A stretch of DNA of 64,000 nucleotides, taken from assembly GCF_005771535.1 (NCBI RefSeq), contig NZ_VANU01000003.1, forward strand, positions 277,809-341,808, written 5' to 3'. Origin of the DNA: Arcobacter arenosus (GTDB lineage: Bacteria > Campylobacterota > Campylobacteria > Campylobacterales > Arcobacteraceae). Both the position numbers and the translations under genes were made by a program. The notes beneath the pieces are model-generated. The model saw only the letters and a program-made list of their open reading frames with translations, had not been told where the DNA came from and searched no databases. Position 1 is the first letter of the stretch; every line of letters begins with the position of its first letter. Shown here piece after piece: positions 1 to 9,024 of the stretch.

Positions 1-698
1 ATGATATATCCGTACCCTTTATGAGATACAATAAAGTCATCATCTTTTACTTTGTCTTTTAATCTTTTCATTACTGTTCTAAAAGCAGAATCGTTTGTAT
101 TTATATCACCCCAAACTAACTCTTTAAACTTTTCAACAGGTACAACTTCACCTAGATTATCAATTAAAACTTTTAAAATATCAAGCTCTTTTTTAGATAA
201 TTTAACGATTGACTCTTCATTATATAATTTATCACTTGTTGTATTGTAAGTATATCTTTTATTTAAAGTAATATAATCTTTTGTTTCCTCTTCAACTATG
301 TTATCAGCAAGAACTTCCTCTTTTGCTTTTTTTAACATCTCCATCATATTGTCAATATTTAATGGTTTAACAAAATAACCTAAAACCCTAAGATTAATAA
401 GTTTTAACAAATCATCTTCATTTTTATGAGCACTTACAATTATAAATCTTTGATTAGGGGTTAATTCTCTTATCTCATCAATCATAGACATACCATCTTT
501 ATTTGGCATTTTTAAGTCTGTTAAAACTAAATCAAATTGTTTTTCTTCATCATAGTTTTTTTTGAAAACTTTACTACCCTCTGCACCATCGCAAGCTACT
601 ACAACTTCATCAAAAATAGTATTTAAGTAAAAAGAGAGTGTTTTTCTTGCAACATCTTCGTCTTCAACTAGTAGAACTCTAGTTATATATGCTTTCAT
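1..698 (-). CDS. OmpR-type response regulator, C-terminal end off the window
   Basis: Cytoplasmic transcriptional response regulator, presumably the partner of the histidine kinase just upstream. The receiver domain fills residues 1-118: acidic pair E12/D13, phospho-acceptor D61 in LTDLKMPNKDG, and K111 in GYFVKPL. A winged-helix Trans_reg_C domain follows from about residue 145, where KKELDILKVL and a VWGDINTND segment are visible. The frame is still open at base 1 (KGYGYI), so only the last few residues are missing. The ATG at 698 has AGGG about 7 bases upstream. A TATAAT sequence lies in the 50-base gap after the kinase, so it may also be transcribed alone. Target genes cannot be read from the sequence. 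Confidence 0.9.
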   Translation of the reverse strand, partial: MKAYITRVLLVEDEDVARKTLSFYLNTIFDEVVVACDGAEGSKVFKKNYDEEKQFDLVLTDLKMPNKDGMSMIDEIRELTPNQRFIIVSAHKNEDDLLKLINLRVLGYFVKPLNIDNMMEMLKKAKEEVLADNIVEEETKDYITLNKRYTYNTTSDKLYNEESIVKLSKKELDILKVLIDNLGEVVPVEKFKELVWGDINTNDSAFRTVMKRLKDKVKDDDFIVSHKGYGYI

Positions 699-726
699 TT
701 CTAACCCTAAAAATATATTTTTTGTA

Positions 727-732
727 ATTATA
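727..732 (-). promoter_or_regulatory. Possible -10 element of the response regulator
   Basis: TATAAT on the minus strand in the short gap between the kinase stop and the regulator start, with a predicted leader of about 20 bases. No convincing -35 is visible. Confidence 0.4.
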
Positions 733-748
733 CCTAAAAAGTTATATG

Positions 749-3331
749 TTAATAATAAGAAAGTGGTAAAATGATTACAAAAATAACTCCATCATTTTTA
801 TTTTTAGCAAAAATTTTACCTCCCATATTTTTTTCGATAATAGTTTTTGCCATATATAGACCTATTCCTGTCCCTTGATTTTCAAACTTTGTTGTAAAAT
901 AAGGTTCAAACATTCTATCCATAACTTCATCTTCTATTTTCCCACAGTTATTTTCTAGAACTATTTTAATTTTATTCCCATAATCTATAAAAATTTCAAC
1001 ATCTACTTTTGCATCAAAATCTGCTATTTGTTTTTTTATAATTGCAGCATCAGCGGCATTGTTTAAGATATTTAAAACAACTTGTTGAAGTTCATTCATA
1101 TAGTTAACTGTTTCAACATCCTCCCCTGTGATATTAAGTTCAATATTGTTTTTTTCAAACTGTGTTTCAACTATTTTAGAACATTGTAAAATTGAGTCTT
1201 TTACATTGAATTTTACTTTATCTTTATTTGGTTGATAAAAGTTTCTAAAATCATCAATTGTTTGAGACATATACTCAATTTGTAATTTTGTATCTTTTAT
1301 AACTGAATCCAATTCCTCTTTACTTAATGTTCCATAACTATCTCTAATAAAATGGGTAAGCAGATTAATATTATTTAGTGGTTGTCTCCATTGGTGGGCA
1401 ATATTTCCTAACATCTCACCCATAGCGGCAAGTTTACTTTGATGAACCAAGATTCTATCTTTTTCAATATTTTTTTCAACCTCTTCATCAACTTTATGTT
1501 TTAACTCTTCTTCTGTTAGTTTCATCTCAGTAATATCACTTATATAACCATAAAAATAAGCTACATTTCCAAAATCATCTTTTAAGAAAATTGTTCTTGT
1601 GAATACCCACCTTACATCACCATTTTTATCTTTTACCCTATAAACTTTTGTAAATGATCTCTCATCATTATTAACTGCTTTTGCAAGGTCTTCTTTTAAT
1701 TCTTTAATATCATCTTCATGCACAAAATCAAAATAGCTTACCTCTTTACTTTGAAATTCTTGAGCACTATATCCATATGAACTAATTGACTTTGAAATAT
1801 AATCAACACTTAGGTTTTCATCATTTTTCCATTTAAAAATTACAATTCGCCCATACTCAACTAATAAATCAACATATTTTAATTCTTTAATTAGTTTTTT
1901 TCTTTGTTCAATATCCATAGACATCATTAACATTCGTTTATGATTATTATCATTAAAGGCTTTTCCTCTAACTAAAATCCATTTAAATTTATTGTTTTTA
2001 TTTTTTATTCTATACTCACAAACAAAGTTTTCACTATCTCCATTTAAATGTTTATTGAATTTATCCATTACAAGTTGTCTATCTTCATAATGGATTAAGT
2101 CAAACCACTCATCAAGATTATTAATATCTCCATCTTCATAACCAAACATATCAAGCCATTTTTTAGAAAAGTAAATATGTTTTGTTTTTAAATCAATATC
2201 CCAAAGTCCATCATTTGAAGCAATAATTGCAAGTTCATATCTCTCTTTCCATTTTTTATACATAATATTTCTAGTCTCTAATCTTTTGTTATATCTATGA
2301 AATATCTTATTTATAAATTTAGAAAAAAGTGTTGAGGCAACAATTAAAAAAATAGCTATTAAAATTACAATTGAGATTGCGATTGACAACTTTGAGTTAT
2401 ATTCATATTTTAATTGGGCAATTTTATTTGGCAAAGAAAAACTTTTTATAGATATTAAAAAGTTATATTTTGAGAAATTATGGATATCGCTACTAGATGT
2501 TGTTTCATTATTTATATATTTTTTTAAAATTTCATTTGAACTATTTAATCTATCTTGGTCTAATATAAATTTTGCATCTATTTTTTGACCCTTGTTGTAA
2601 TAGTTGTAGACATAACCTAAATTATAATCATAAAACCAGAAGTAGGCATCTTTATAGTATTTACTTTTTTGAACTATTGAATTTAAAATTGCATTTCTTG
2701 TAGATTCCTTTAAATCATCAATTTTTGAAAATGCTCCAATATAGTATTGAGTATTATCAAGTTTTTTAAAATAACTTAGTCTAATTTTTCTTTTTTCAGT
2801 ATCTACCCAATATATTAAATTGTTAGTCCCAATATAAGAGATATTTTTTAACATATGGTGTCTAAAACTACTCATTTTTATATTTGAATTAGTTAAAACT
2901 TTTAAATAATCAATTATCTCTTTACCGTATAAAACACTATCATCTTCAGTTGAAAATAATACAAATTCAAAATTTGTTTTTTTTTCAACCTCCATCATCT
3001 TTTTTATGATGGTATATTTACTAATCCCTTGAACACTATAATGGATGTATCCATACAAGGATAAGACTGCTTCATTTAGTAAAATCTCTTCATTATCAAA
3101 AGAGGAACTAGCGTTATATTTTATATCAGAGATATATTCATTTAAAATTGTTTCTTTATTATAAGTGTCTTCTTGTATATATAAAAAAGTGTTGTTCTTT
3201 TTTTCAAATTCTAATACAAAAGTAATCACTAAAATAGCAATAAAAGAGATTAAAAAAACAAAAATTAGAGGTGTAAAAACTATATGTTTTCTTATATCTG
3301 ATAGGGTATAAAACTTTCTTTTTTTAATCAT
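749..3331 (-). CDS. Membrane sensor histidine kinase with two PAS domains
   Basis: Transmembrane sensor kinase of 860 residues. One membrane helix lies at about residues 17-40, followed by a periplasmic sensing region of roughly 280 residues (Cache-like by architecture only) and a second helix around 320-345. Two PAS/PAC domains follow (about 360-480 and 485-610). The dimerisation and phospho-acceptor box GNIAHQWRQPLNN has its His near residue 645. The HATPase domain carries the N box (NILNNAADA) and a G box (GTGIGLYMAK). The start overlaps the truA stop by 4 bases, so it is translationally coupled. The response regulator follows directly. The HQWRQPL box is common in Campylobacterota kinases. 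The ligand is unknown. Confidence 0.92.
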   Translation of the reverse strand: MIKKRKFYTLSDIRKHIVFTPLIFVFLISFIAILVITFVLEFEKKNNTFLYIQEDTYNKETILNEYISDIKYNASSSFDNEEILLNEAVLSLYGYIHYSVQGISKYTIIKKMMEVEKKTNFEFVLFSTEDDSVLYGKEIIDYLKVLTNSNIKMSSFRHHMLKNISYIGTNNLIYWVDTEKRKIRLSYFKKLDNTQYYIGAFSKIDDLKESTRNAILNSIVQKSKYYKDAYFWFYDYNLGYVYNYYNKGQKIDAKFILDQDRLNSSNEILKKYINNETTSSSDIHNFSKYNFLISIKSFSLPNKIAQLKYEYNSKLSIAISIVILIAIFLIVASTLFSKFINKIFHRYNKRLETRNIMYKKWKERYELAIIASNDGLWDIDLKTKHIYFSKKWLDMFGYEDGDINNLDEWFDLIHYEDRQLVMDKFNKHLNGDSENFVCEYRIKNKNNKFKWILVRGKAFNDNNHKRMLMMSMDIEQRKKLIKELKYVDLLVEYGRIVIFKWKNDENLSVDYISKSISSYGYSAQEFQSKEVSYFDFVHEDDIKELKEDLAKAVNNDERSFTKVYRVKDKNGDVRWVFTRTIFLKDDFGNVAYFYGYISDITEMKLTEEELKHKVDEEVEKNIEKDRILVHQSKLAAMGEMLGNIAHQWRQPLNNINLLTHFIRDSYGTLSKEELDSVIKDTKLQIEYMSQTIDDFRNFYQPNKDKVKFNVKDSILQCSKIVETQFEKNNIELNITGEDVETVNYMNELQQVVLNILNNAADAAIIKKQIADFDAKVDVEIFIDYGNKIKIVLENNCGKIEDEVMDRMFEPYFTTKFENQGTGIGLYMAKTIIEKNMGGKIFAKNKNDGVIFVIILPLSYY

Positions 3332-4053
3332 TTATAAAGAACCTTCGTAAGATATAAACCATAAGGATTTGCAGGTTTTCTATAAATATATTTCTCTTTT
3401 TTTAATTGAAGAATTAAATCATTTTTTGTTAATTCACCTTTTCCAACTTCTAGTAAAAATCCAACCATTAGTCTAATTTGTGAACGTAAATATGAGTTTG
3501 CAGTAAATTTAAAAACATAAAGATTTCTATATTTATAAAACGAGGTTTTAAAAACCTCCCTTACTGTATTATCCTTATCACTTCCTTTTTTGTGGAAATA
3601 TTCAAAATCATGAACTCCCTCAAAAAGTTTTATGGCCTCTTTAATTTTCTCTTCATCAAAATCTTTATAATGGGAGATGTATTTTGAGTTAAAAACACTT
3701 AACTGCTCTTTTGTAACTAAATATCGATAAACCCTTTTTTTTGCACTAAATCTTGAATGAAATCTTTCATCTACCTCTTTTATATTATGAACTTTAATTG
3801 ATATGGGAAGATGCCTATTCATAATATCTTTTAACTTTTTTAAATCATACCAATAAGAAGGGATTATAGCATTAAAAACTTGACCTGTTGCATGAACATC
3901 TTTATCTGTTCTTCCACTAAGAATAATTTTTGTATCTATATTTAAGGACTTAAAAACCTCTTGAAGTTTATCCTCAACACTTAATCCATTTGGTTGAGTT
4001 TGACTACCTGCATATTCACTCCCATCATATGAGATTGTAAACTTTACATTCAT
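3328..4053 (-). CDS. truA: tRNA pseudouridine(38-40) synthase TruA
   Basis: Makes pseudouridine at positions 38-40 of the tRNA anticodon stem. The catalytic Asp is in GRTDKDVHATGQ, and the N-terminal KFTISYDGSEYAG strand and the C-terminal FLRSQIR-like segment (here YLRSQIRLMVG) match the family. I chose the ATG at 4053 (241 residues), one base after the stop of the upstream permease. The frame stays open 51 bases further upstream, but that extension would overlap the permease gene and has no counterpart in TruA proteins. It ends in a 4-base overlap with the sensor kinase, so all three are probably one transcript. Confidence 0.95.
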   Translation of the reverse strand: MNVKFTISYDGSEYAGSQTQPNGLSVEDKLQEVFKSLNIDTKIILSGRTDKDVHATGQVFNAIIPSYWYDLKKLKDIMNRHLPISIKVHNIKEVDERFHSRFSAKKRVYRYLVTKEQLSVFNSKYISHYKDFDEEKIKEAIKLFEGVHDFEYFHKKGSDKDNTVREVFKTSFYKYRNLYVFKFTANSYLRSQIRLMVGFLLEVGKGELTKNDLILQLKKEKYIYRKPANPYGLYLTKVLYK

Positions 4054-4054
4054 A

Positions 4055-5071
4055 TTAATACTGCTGTTTAACACTTCTTTGGTACATAAAATATGTAAAA
4101 CCAATCCATGATAAAGGGACTATATATAAAGAGTGTAAAAATAGGTTATCAACACTTATTTGCATAAATATATAATAAACAGTGACAAAAACCACTGCTT
4201 TCATAACTGCCTTGTTTTTCTCATATCTTGGGTTAAAATATCCTGCATAAACAACTAAAAGAAGTGAAATTAAAGGGAAGATTGAGACTAAAATATTAAA
4301 TGAAAATCTATCAGTATTTTGATTTTTTGAGAAATTTGCTTTCCAATAATTAAATGAAGTTGTAAAATCTCCAATATTGCTATCTACAATTGAATCATTT
4401 AAATACATATTTTTATAATCGATTTGATTTAGTTCTTCATTATCTATTACAAAAGATTTCCCATTTATAAATTTAAAGCTTAAATTGCCATTTTCATTTT
4501 CTAAAACTGCATTATCTGAAATAATAAATTGATCTTTTTTATCTTGAGTTTTAAAAAGTTTAACCTTTGAATATTTCTTATCATCTTTATCTTCAATATA
4601 AATTAACCAGTCACCAAACTTTTGACCAAATTCTGAAGCTTTTATATTAAAATTTGCCTCTTTTTTCTTTTGTTCAATAAAAGCTTTATTTAGATATTTT
4701 GCTTTAGGAATTAGCCCAACAGATATAATTACTAAAGCAATTGTCATAAGTAAAGTTATAGGGAAAAAAATCTTTATAATCTTTAATGGATTTAGACCAA
4801 ACGAGGTTATAACAATAAGTTCATACTCACTAGATAATTTTGATAAGGTTATAACTAATGAGATAAAAAAAGATATGGGTAAAGTAAAAAATATAATTGT
4901 TGGCATAACATAACTATAAAGTTTTAATAACTCTACAAAGTTTATTGTAATAGCAGAACTCAATGATGCAATTTTTACTAAAAATATTATTGATGTAATA
5001 AAATACAATCCTAAGAATATAGGAAAAAATGTTTGAGATAATTGGCTAAGTAAATACTCTTTTAATTTCAA
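4055..5071 (-). CDS. LptF/LptG family lipopolysaccharide export permease
   Basis: Inner-membrane permease subunit of the Lpt machinery, which extracts lipopolysaccharide or lipooligosaccharide and feeds it to the periplasmic bridge. It has 338 residues. Membrane helices lie near residues 10-35, 50-80 and 95-120, then a soluble beta-rich (jellyroll) region of about 140 residues, then three helices at the C-terminus. The SSEYELIVITSFGLNP segment is the coupling region typical of the YjgP/YjgQ family. It starts with a 4-base overlap with the prepilin peptidase gene. The sequence alone does not separate LptF from LptG; the position in an operon with uppS and truA suggests LptG. Confidence 0.88.
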   Translation of the reverse strand: MKLKEYLLSQLSQTFFPIFLGLYFITSIIFLVKIASLSSAITINFVELLKLYSYVMPTIIFFTLPISFFISLVITLSKLSSEYELIVITSFGLNPLKIIKIFFPITLLMTIALVIISVGLIPKAKYLNKAFIEQKKKEANFNIKASEFGQKFGDWLIYIEDKDDKKYSKVKLFKTQDKKDQFIISDNAVLENENGNLSFKFINGKSFVIDNEELNQIDYKNMYLNDSIVDSNIGDFTTSFNYWKANFSKNQNTDRFSFNILVSIFPLISLLLVVYAGYFNPRYEKNKAVMKAVVFVTVYYIFMQISVDNLFLHSLYIVPLSWIGFTYFMYQRSVKQQY

Positions 5072-5856
5072 TTAAAAACCTTTGATATATTAAAAAAATA
5101 TTCAACAATTAAACCTAAACTTAAATATGGAATAAAAGGTGTCTGAATATCTTTTTTCTTTATTTGAAAATATATAGATGGTATTATAGCAAAAAGTGAC
5201 GATAAAAATATTGCTACAAATGTTTCAGGAAATCCTAAGATTGCTCCAATAGATGCTAGGATAGGTATATCACCCTCTCCTAAAGCTTCTTGTTGTTTTA
5301 AAGATTCATCTTTTAAAATTCTTGACTTTATATTTTGAATATAAAAAGTTATTACAAAATTCAATAAAATAAAAGCACCAGAAATTATAAAAGCATCTTT
5401 AAGGGCATAAAATAAATCTTTTTGTGTAATTACAAATGAAAATATTAATGCAATTAATAAAAGATAGTCAGGTACTGCTTTATATTTAAAATCTATAAAA
5501 GATAAAACAATTAAAGTATAAAAAAATACCATCGAAAAAAGTAGTTCGTAAGATAAACCAAATTTTAAATATAACCCTAATGTTAATAAAGCTGTTAAAA
5601 ACTCAACAATTGGATATTGTAAAGATATTTTTTCGCCACACTCTTTACAATTTCCTTTTAAATAAATATAAGAAAAGATTGGAATATTTAAATACCAAGG
5701 AATTAGTTTATTACAGTTTGTACATCTACTTCTAGGTGTTATGAAAGATTTTTTTATTGGAAGCCTATAAATTAGAACATTTAAAAATGACCCAATAAGA
5801 AGTCCAAATATAAAACTAAATACCTCCAAATCTTCTCTCTCGATTTGTAAAATCAC
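5068..5856 (-). CDS. Prepilin peptidase (A24 family, PilD/GspO-like)
   Basis: Aspartyl membrane protease that cleaves type IV prepilin or pseudopilin leaders and usually methylates the new N-terminus. The N-terminal domain has GSFLNVLIYRLP, then two CxxC pairs (CTNC and CKEC), as in bifunctional enzymes. The two catalytic Asp are in the helix SFIDFKYKAVPD and in GEGDIP. About 7-8 membrane helices can be counted. The start is uncertain: GTG at 5856 overlaps uppS by 41 bases and lacks a ribosome site, while TTG at 5829 has an AGAGAAGA stretch nearby. No pilin genes are in the window, so the substrate (pili or DNA-uptake pseudopili) is unknown. Confidence 0.9.
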   Translation of the reverse strand: MILQIEREDLEVFSFIFGLLIGSFLNVLIYRLPIKKSFITPRSRCTNCNKLIPWYLNIPIFSYIYLKGNCKECGEKISLQYPIVEFLTALLTLGLYLKFGLSYELLFSMVFFYTLIVLSFIDFKYKAVPDYLLLIALIFSFVITQKDLFYALKDAFIISGAFILLNFVITFYIQNIKSRILKDESLKQQEALGEGDIPILASIGAILGFPETFVAIFLSSLFAIIPSIYFQIKKKDIQTPFIPYLSLGLIVEYFFNISKVFN

Positions 5857-6502
5857 TAATTAAATCATCTAATTCTGAAGGGGTAAATTCAGGCCAAAAT
5901 GTAGGTGTAAAAAACATCTCTGCGTAAGCATTCTGCCAAAGAAGATAATTAGATAATCTAACTTCTCCACTTGTTCTAATCAACATATCAACATCAGGCA
6001 TTCCTGCAGTATCCAAACAAGATTCAAAATTCTCTTTAGTAATCTCTAAACCTTTTTCCTGCATCTTTTTCATTGCCCTTAACATCTCATCTTGAGAACC
6101 ATAATTTAAAGCTAAAACTTGTGTTAGTTTTGTTCCATGACTAGTTTTTTCTTCTGTTTCTCTTATTGTTTTTTGTAAAGATTTTGAGAACCTTGATATA
6201 TCTCCAATTGCTTTTAATCTAGTTTGATTTTCTAAATAAACTGGTAACTCTTTTTTTAACCAATTTTCTAAAAGCTTCATTAAAAATTCAACCTCTAATT
6301 TTGGTCTTGTCCAATTTTCCGTTGAAAAAGCGTATAAGGTTAAATATTTAACTCCAATATTAGAGCAATGTGTAGTAATATCCCTAACTCTTTTTGCTCC
6401 CTCTTCATGGCCTGCAGTTCGTTTTAAATCTCTCTCTTTTGCCCATCGTCCATTACCATCCATAATAATAGCTATATGTTTAGGGATATTATTTTCAGTC
6501 AT
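5816..6502 (-). CDS. uppS: Undecaprenyl diphosphate synthase UppS
   Basis: Cis-prenyltransferase that elongates farnesyl diphosphate with isopentenyl diphosphate to make the C55 lipid carrier for peptidoglycan and surface glycans. The signature IAIIMDGNGRWAKERDLKRT starts at residue 10 and holds the catalytic Asp. Further family blocks are YLTLYAFSTENW, LIRTSGEVRLSNYLLWQ and the ending RERRFGG. The 228 residues are normal for the family. It overlaps coaBC by 8 bases upstream and the prepilin peptidase downstream. Its place among cell-envelope genes (glmU, Lpt permease) fits its role. Confidence 0.96.
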   Translation of the reverse strand: MTENNIPKHIAIIMDGNGRWAKERDLKRTAGHEEGAKRVRDITTHCSNIGVKYLTLYAFSTENWTRPKLEVEFLMKLLENWLKKELPVYLENQTRLKAIGDISRFSKSLQKTIRETEEKTSHGTKLTQVLALNYGSQDEMLRAMKKMQEKGLEITKENFESCLDTAGMPDVDMLIRTSGEVRLSNYLLWQNAYAEMFFTPTFWPEFTPSELDDLISDFTNRERRFGGI

Positions 6503-7712
6503 TATTTACAAACTCATCTTTTACTTTATTTATTAAATCCATTGAAATTTCAAATTTGTTTCCACTAAAAGTACTAGAACCATTTTTTGTTATAAACTCA
6601 ATAATATTTGAATCACTTCCAAAATAGTTTTCTTCATCAATAATATTTAAACAAACACCATCAATATTTTTCTTTTCTATCATTGAAGTTGCGTTATTTT
6701 TAGCATTTTGTTTATCCATTTCAGCTTTAAAACCAATAGTGATAATATCTTTTTTCTCTAAACTATTTAAGATATCAATATTTAAAGATAGTTGTAAATT
6801 CCAAGTTTCACCAAGATTTTCTTTTTTTAATTTTCCATCATTTTTAGGTGGGATATAATCACTTACAGCTGCCGCCATAAATAAAAATGGCTTTTTACTT
6901 TTTTCACTATTTTCTATACTTTTTTTCAAGTTTTCAAACATCTGATTTGTTGAACTAACTTGTAATATTTTTATAGATTTTGGAAGATTTTCATATCCTC
7001 TAGAGCTAACAAGTGTTACTTTTGCACCCTTTAAATATAAAGCTTTTGCTAAAGATGATGCCATTTTCCCTGAAGAAAAATTTGAGATATATCTAACATC
7101 ATCTATTTTTTCTAAAGTTCCACCACCACTTATAATAACCTCTCTATTATTCCAATACTCAACTTTTAAAAGTTGTTTTGATGTTTCATAAAAAATTTCA
7201 TCAGGCTCAGCCATTGCACCATCCCCAACATCTTTACAAGCTAACTCTTTTATTTGTGATGAGATAATCTTAAAGTTGTAATTTTTAAGTTTTTCAAGAC
7301 TAGAAACAGTAATTTGATTTTGTATCATATTTGTATTTGCCGCAGGTGCTATCAACTTTAATTTTGGATAGGCTAAAACTGTTTGAGTTAAAAGATTATC
7401 AGCTATACCATTTGCTAATTTATTTATAGTATTTGCTGTTGCCGGAGCTATTACAAAAATATCTGCCCACTTTCCAATATCTATATGATTATAAATAGAT
7501 TTTTTGTCCCAAGATTCTGTTTCATCACATAAAACTTTATTTTGTGAGATTGCCTCAAAAGTAAGCGGAGTTATAAACTTTTCAGCGGCCTTTGTCATTA
7601 TAACTTTTACATTTGCCCCTTGTTTTATATAAAGTCTAATTAGTTCTAAACTTTTATAAATAGCAATAGAGCTGCTTATCCCAACTAAAATATTTTTATC
7701 TTTTAACAACAT
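6495..7712 (-). CDS. coaBC: Bifunctional CoaBC: phosphopantothenoylcysteine decarboxylase/synthetase
   Basis: Carries out two steps of coenzyme A synthesis: it joins 4'-phosphopantothenate to cysteine using CTP (CoaB) and then decarboxylates the product (CoaC, FMN). The CoaC half is N-terminal, with the flavin motif GISSSIAIYKSLELIR, the catalytic His in YNHIDIGKWAD and the substrate segment APAANTNM. The CoaB half starts near residue 185 with ISGGGTLEKIDDVRYISNFSSG and includes IGFKAE. The 405 residues match fused enzymes. Ten bases separate it from glmU upstream and it overlaps uppS, so it is in the same operon. Confidence 0.95.
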   Translation of the reverse strand: MLLKDKNILVGISSSIAIYKSLELIRLYIKQGANVKVIMTKAAEKFITPLTFEAISQNKVLCDETESWDKKSIYNHIDIGKWADIFVIAPATANTINKLANGIADNLLTQTVLAYPKLKLIAPAANTNMIQNQITVSSLEKLKNYNFKIISSQIKELACKDVGDGAMAEPDEIFYETSKQLLKVEYWNNREVIISGGGTLEKIDDVRYISNFSSGKMASSLAKALYLKGAKVTLVSSRGYENLPKSIKILQVSSTNQMFENLKKSIENSEKSKKPFLFMAAAVSDYIPPKNDGKLKKENLGETWNLQLSLNIDILNSLEKKDIITIGFKAEMDKQNAKNNATSMIEKKNIDGVCLNIIDEENYFGSDSNIIEFITKNGSSTFSGNKFEISMDLINKVKDEFVNND

Positions 7713-7722
7713 CTATTTTTCT

Positions 7723-9018
7723 TTATTTTTTATTTCCAAAATGTTTATAAAAATAACCATCAATTTTTTTAGCTTTGCTTCTTGTTAGATAAAGTTCACC
7801 TTTTTTAACATCACCTGTTACAGTTGAGCCAGCACCAATTAGGACATCATCTTCAATATTAACAGGAGCTACAAATTGTGTATCACTTCCTACAAATACA
7901 TTTTTTCCAATAATTGTTTTATGTTTATTTATTCCATCATAATTACAAGTGATTGTTCCACAACCAATATTTGTACCCTCATCAATTTCACAATCACCAA
8001 GATAAGTTAAATGTCCTGCTTTTACACCATTTAATTTTGCTTTTTTTGTTTCTACAAAATTTCCTAAGTGAGTTCCAATTATTTCACTTCCTGGTCTAAC
8101 TCTTGCCATTGGTCCAGCATCAGAATCAATTAAAATTGCATCTTCAATCACTGTATTTGTTTTGATATGGGAATTTACAATTTTACTATTTCCTAAAAGA
8201 GATACTCCATTTTCAATTATAGATTCACCCTCAATAATAACACCCTCTTCTATATAAATAGTGTCAGGCAATCTCATAATAACACCCTGTTTTAAAAACT
8301 CTCTTTTGATTCTATTTTGGTGAATTACTTCTGCTTCACTTAAATCTAATTTCGAATTAACACCTTTGAAATTTTCTTCATTTACAATAAGTGGTTTTAA
8401 AACCTTACCTTGATTTATAGCCATCTCAACTAAATCAGTAATATAGTATTCTTTTTGAGCATTGTTGTTTGAAAGTTTTGGTAGGCTTTCTAATAAAAAT
8501 TTTGTATCAAACTGATAGATACCTGCATTTGCCGTAGTAACTGCTAATTCACTTTGAGAAGCATCTTTTTGCTCTACAATTTTTTTAACATTTCCATTCT
8601 CAATTATAACTCGACCATAACCATCTGCATTTTGAAGTTCAAGTACTGACATTACAATCGTTGCATCTAGGTCAAATTTTTTAAGCTCATCAGCTTGAAT
8701 TAAAGGCATATCTCCATTTAAAACCAAAACCTTTTCATATTTTGGTGTTATTCCCATAACTGCACCACCTGTTCCAGGATAGTTTTCATGGTCTTGAATT
8801 ACATAATTTATTCCATCAAAAAACTTTTCCATTTGCTGTTGAACTTTTTGTGCTTGGTGAAATAATACAACTGTTACATCATCACTAAGTTCAAGTGCTT
8901 CTTTAATTGAGTAATAAAGCATTGGTTTACCAGAAATTTTATGTAAAACCTTTGGAAGTTTTGATTTCATTCTTGTACCAGCACCTGCTGCTAAAATTAT
9001 AATTGATTTATTTACCAT
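7723..9018 (-). CDS. glmU: Bifunctional GlmU: GlcN-1-P acetyltransferase / GlcNAc-1-P uridylyltransferase
   Basis: Makes UDP-GlcNAc, the precursor of peptidoglycan, lipid A and also of the nonulosonic acids made by the locus at 18-49 kb. The N-terminal uridylyltransferase has ILAAGAGTRMKSKLPKVLH at residue 7 and VLVLNGDMPLI. The C-terminal left-handed beta-helix (from about 250) carries the acetyltransferase residues in RPGSEIIGTHLGNFVETKKA and the GAGSTVTGDVKKG end. At 431 residues it is slightly shorter than the E. coli enzyme, as is usual in this phylum. Only 6 bases separate it from the ankyrin gene upstream. Confidence 0.96.
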   Translation of the reverse strand: MVNKSIIILAAGAGTRMKSKLPKVLHKISGKPMLYYSIKEALELSDDVTVVLFHQAQKVQQQMEKFFDGINYVIQDHENYPGTGGAVMGITPKYEKVLVLNGDMPLIQADELKKFDLDATIVMSVLELQNADGYGRVIIENGNVKKIVEQKDASQSELAVTTANAGIYQFDTKFLLESLPKLSNNNAQKEYYITDLVEMAINQGKVLKPLIVNEENFKGVNSKLDLSEAEVIHQNRIKREFLKQGVIMRLPDTIYIEEGVIIEGESIIENGVSLLGNSKIVNSHIKTNTVIEDAILIDSDAGPMARVRPGSEIIGTHLGNFVETKKAKLNGVKAGHLTYLGDCEIDEGTNIGCGTITCNYDGINKHKTIIGKNVFVGSDTQFVAPVNIEDDVLIGAGSTVTGDVKKGELYLTRSKAKKIDGYFYKHFGNKK

Positions 9019-9024
9019 TAATTT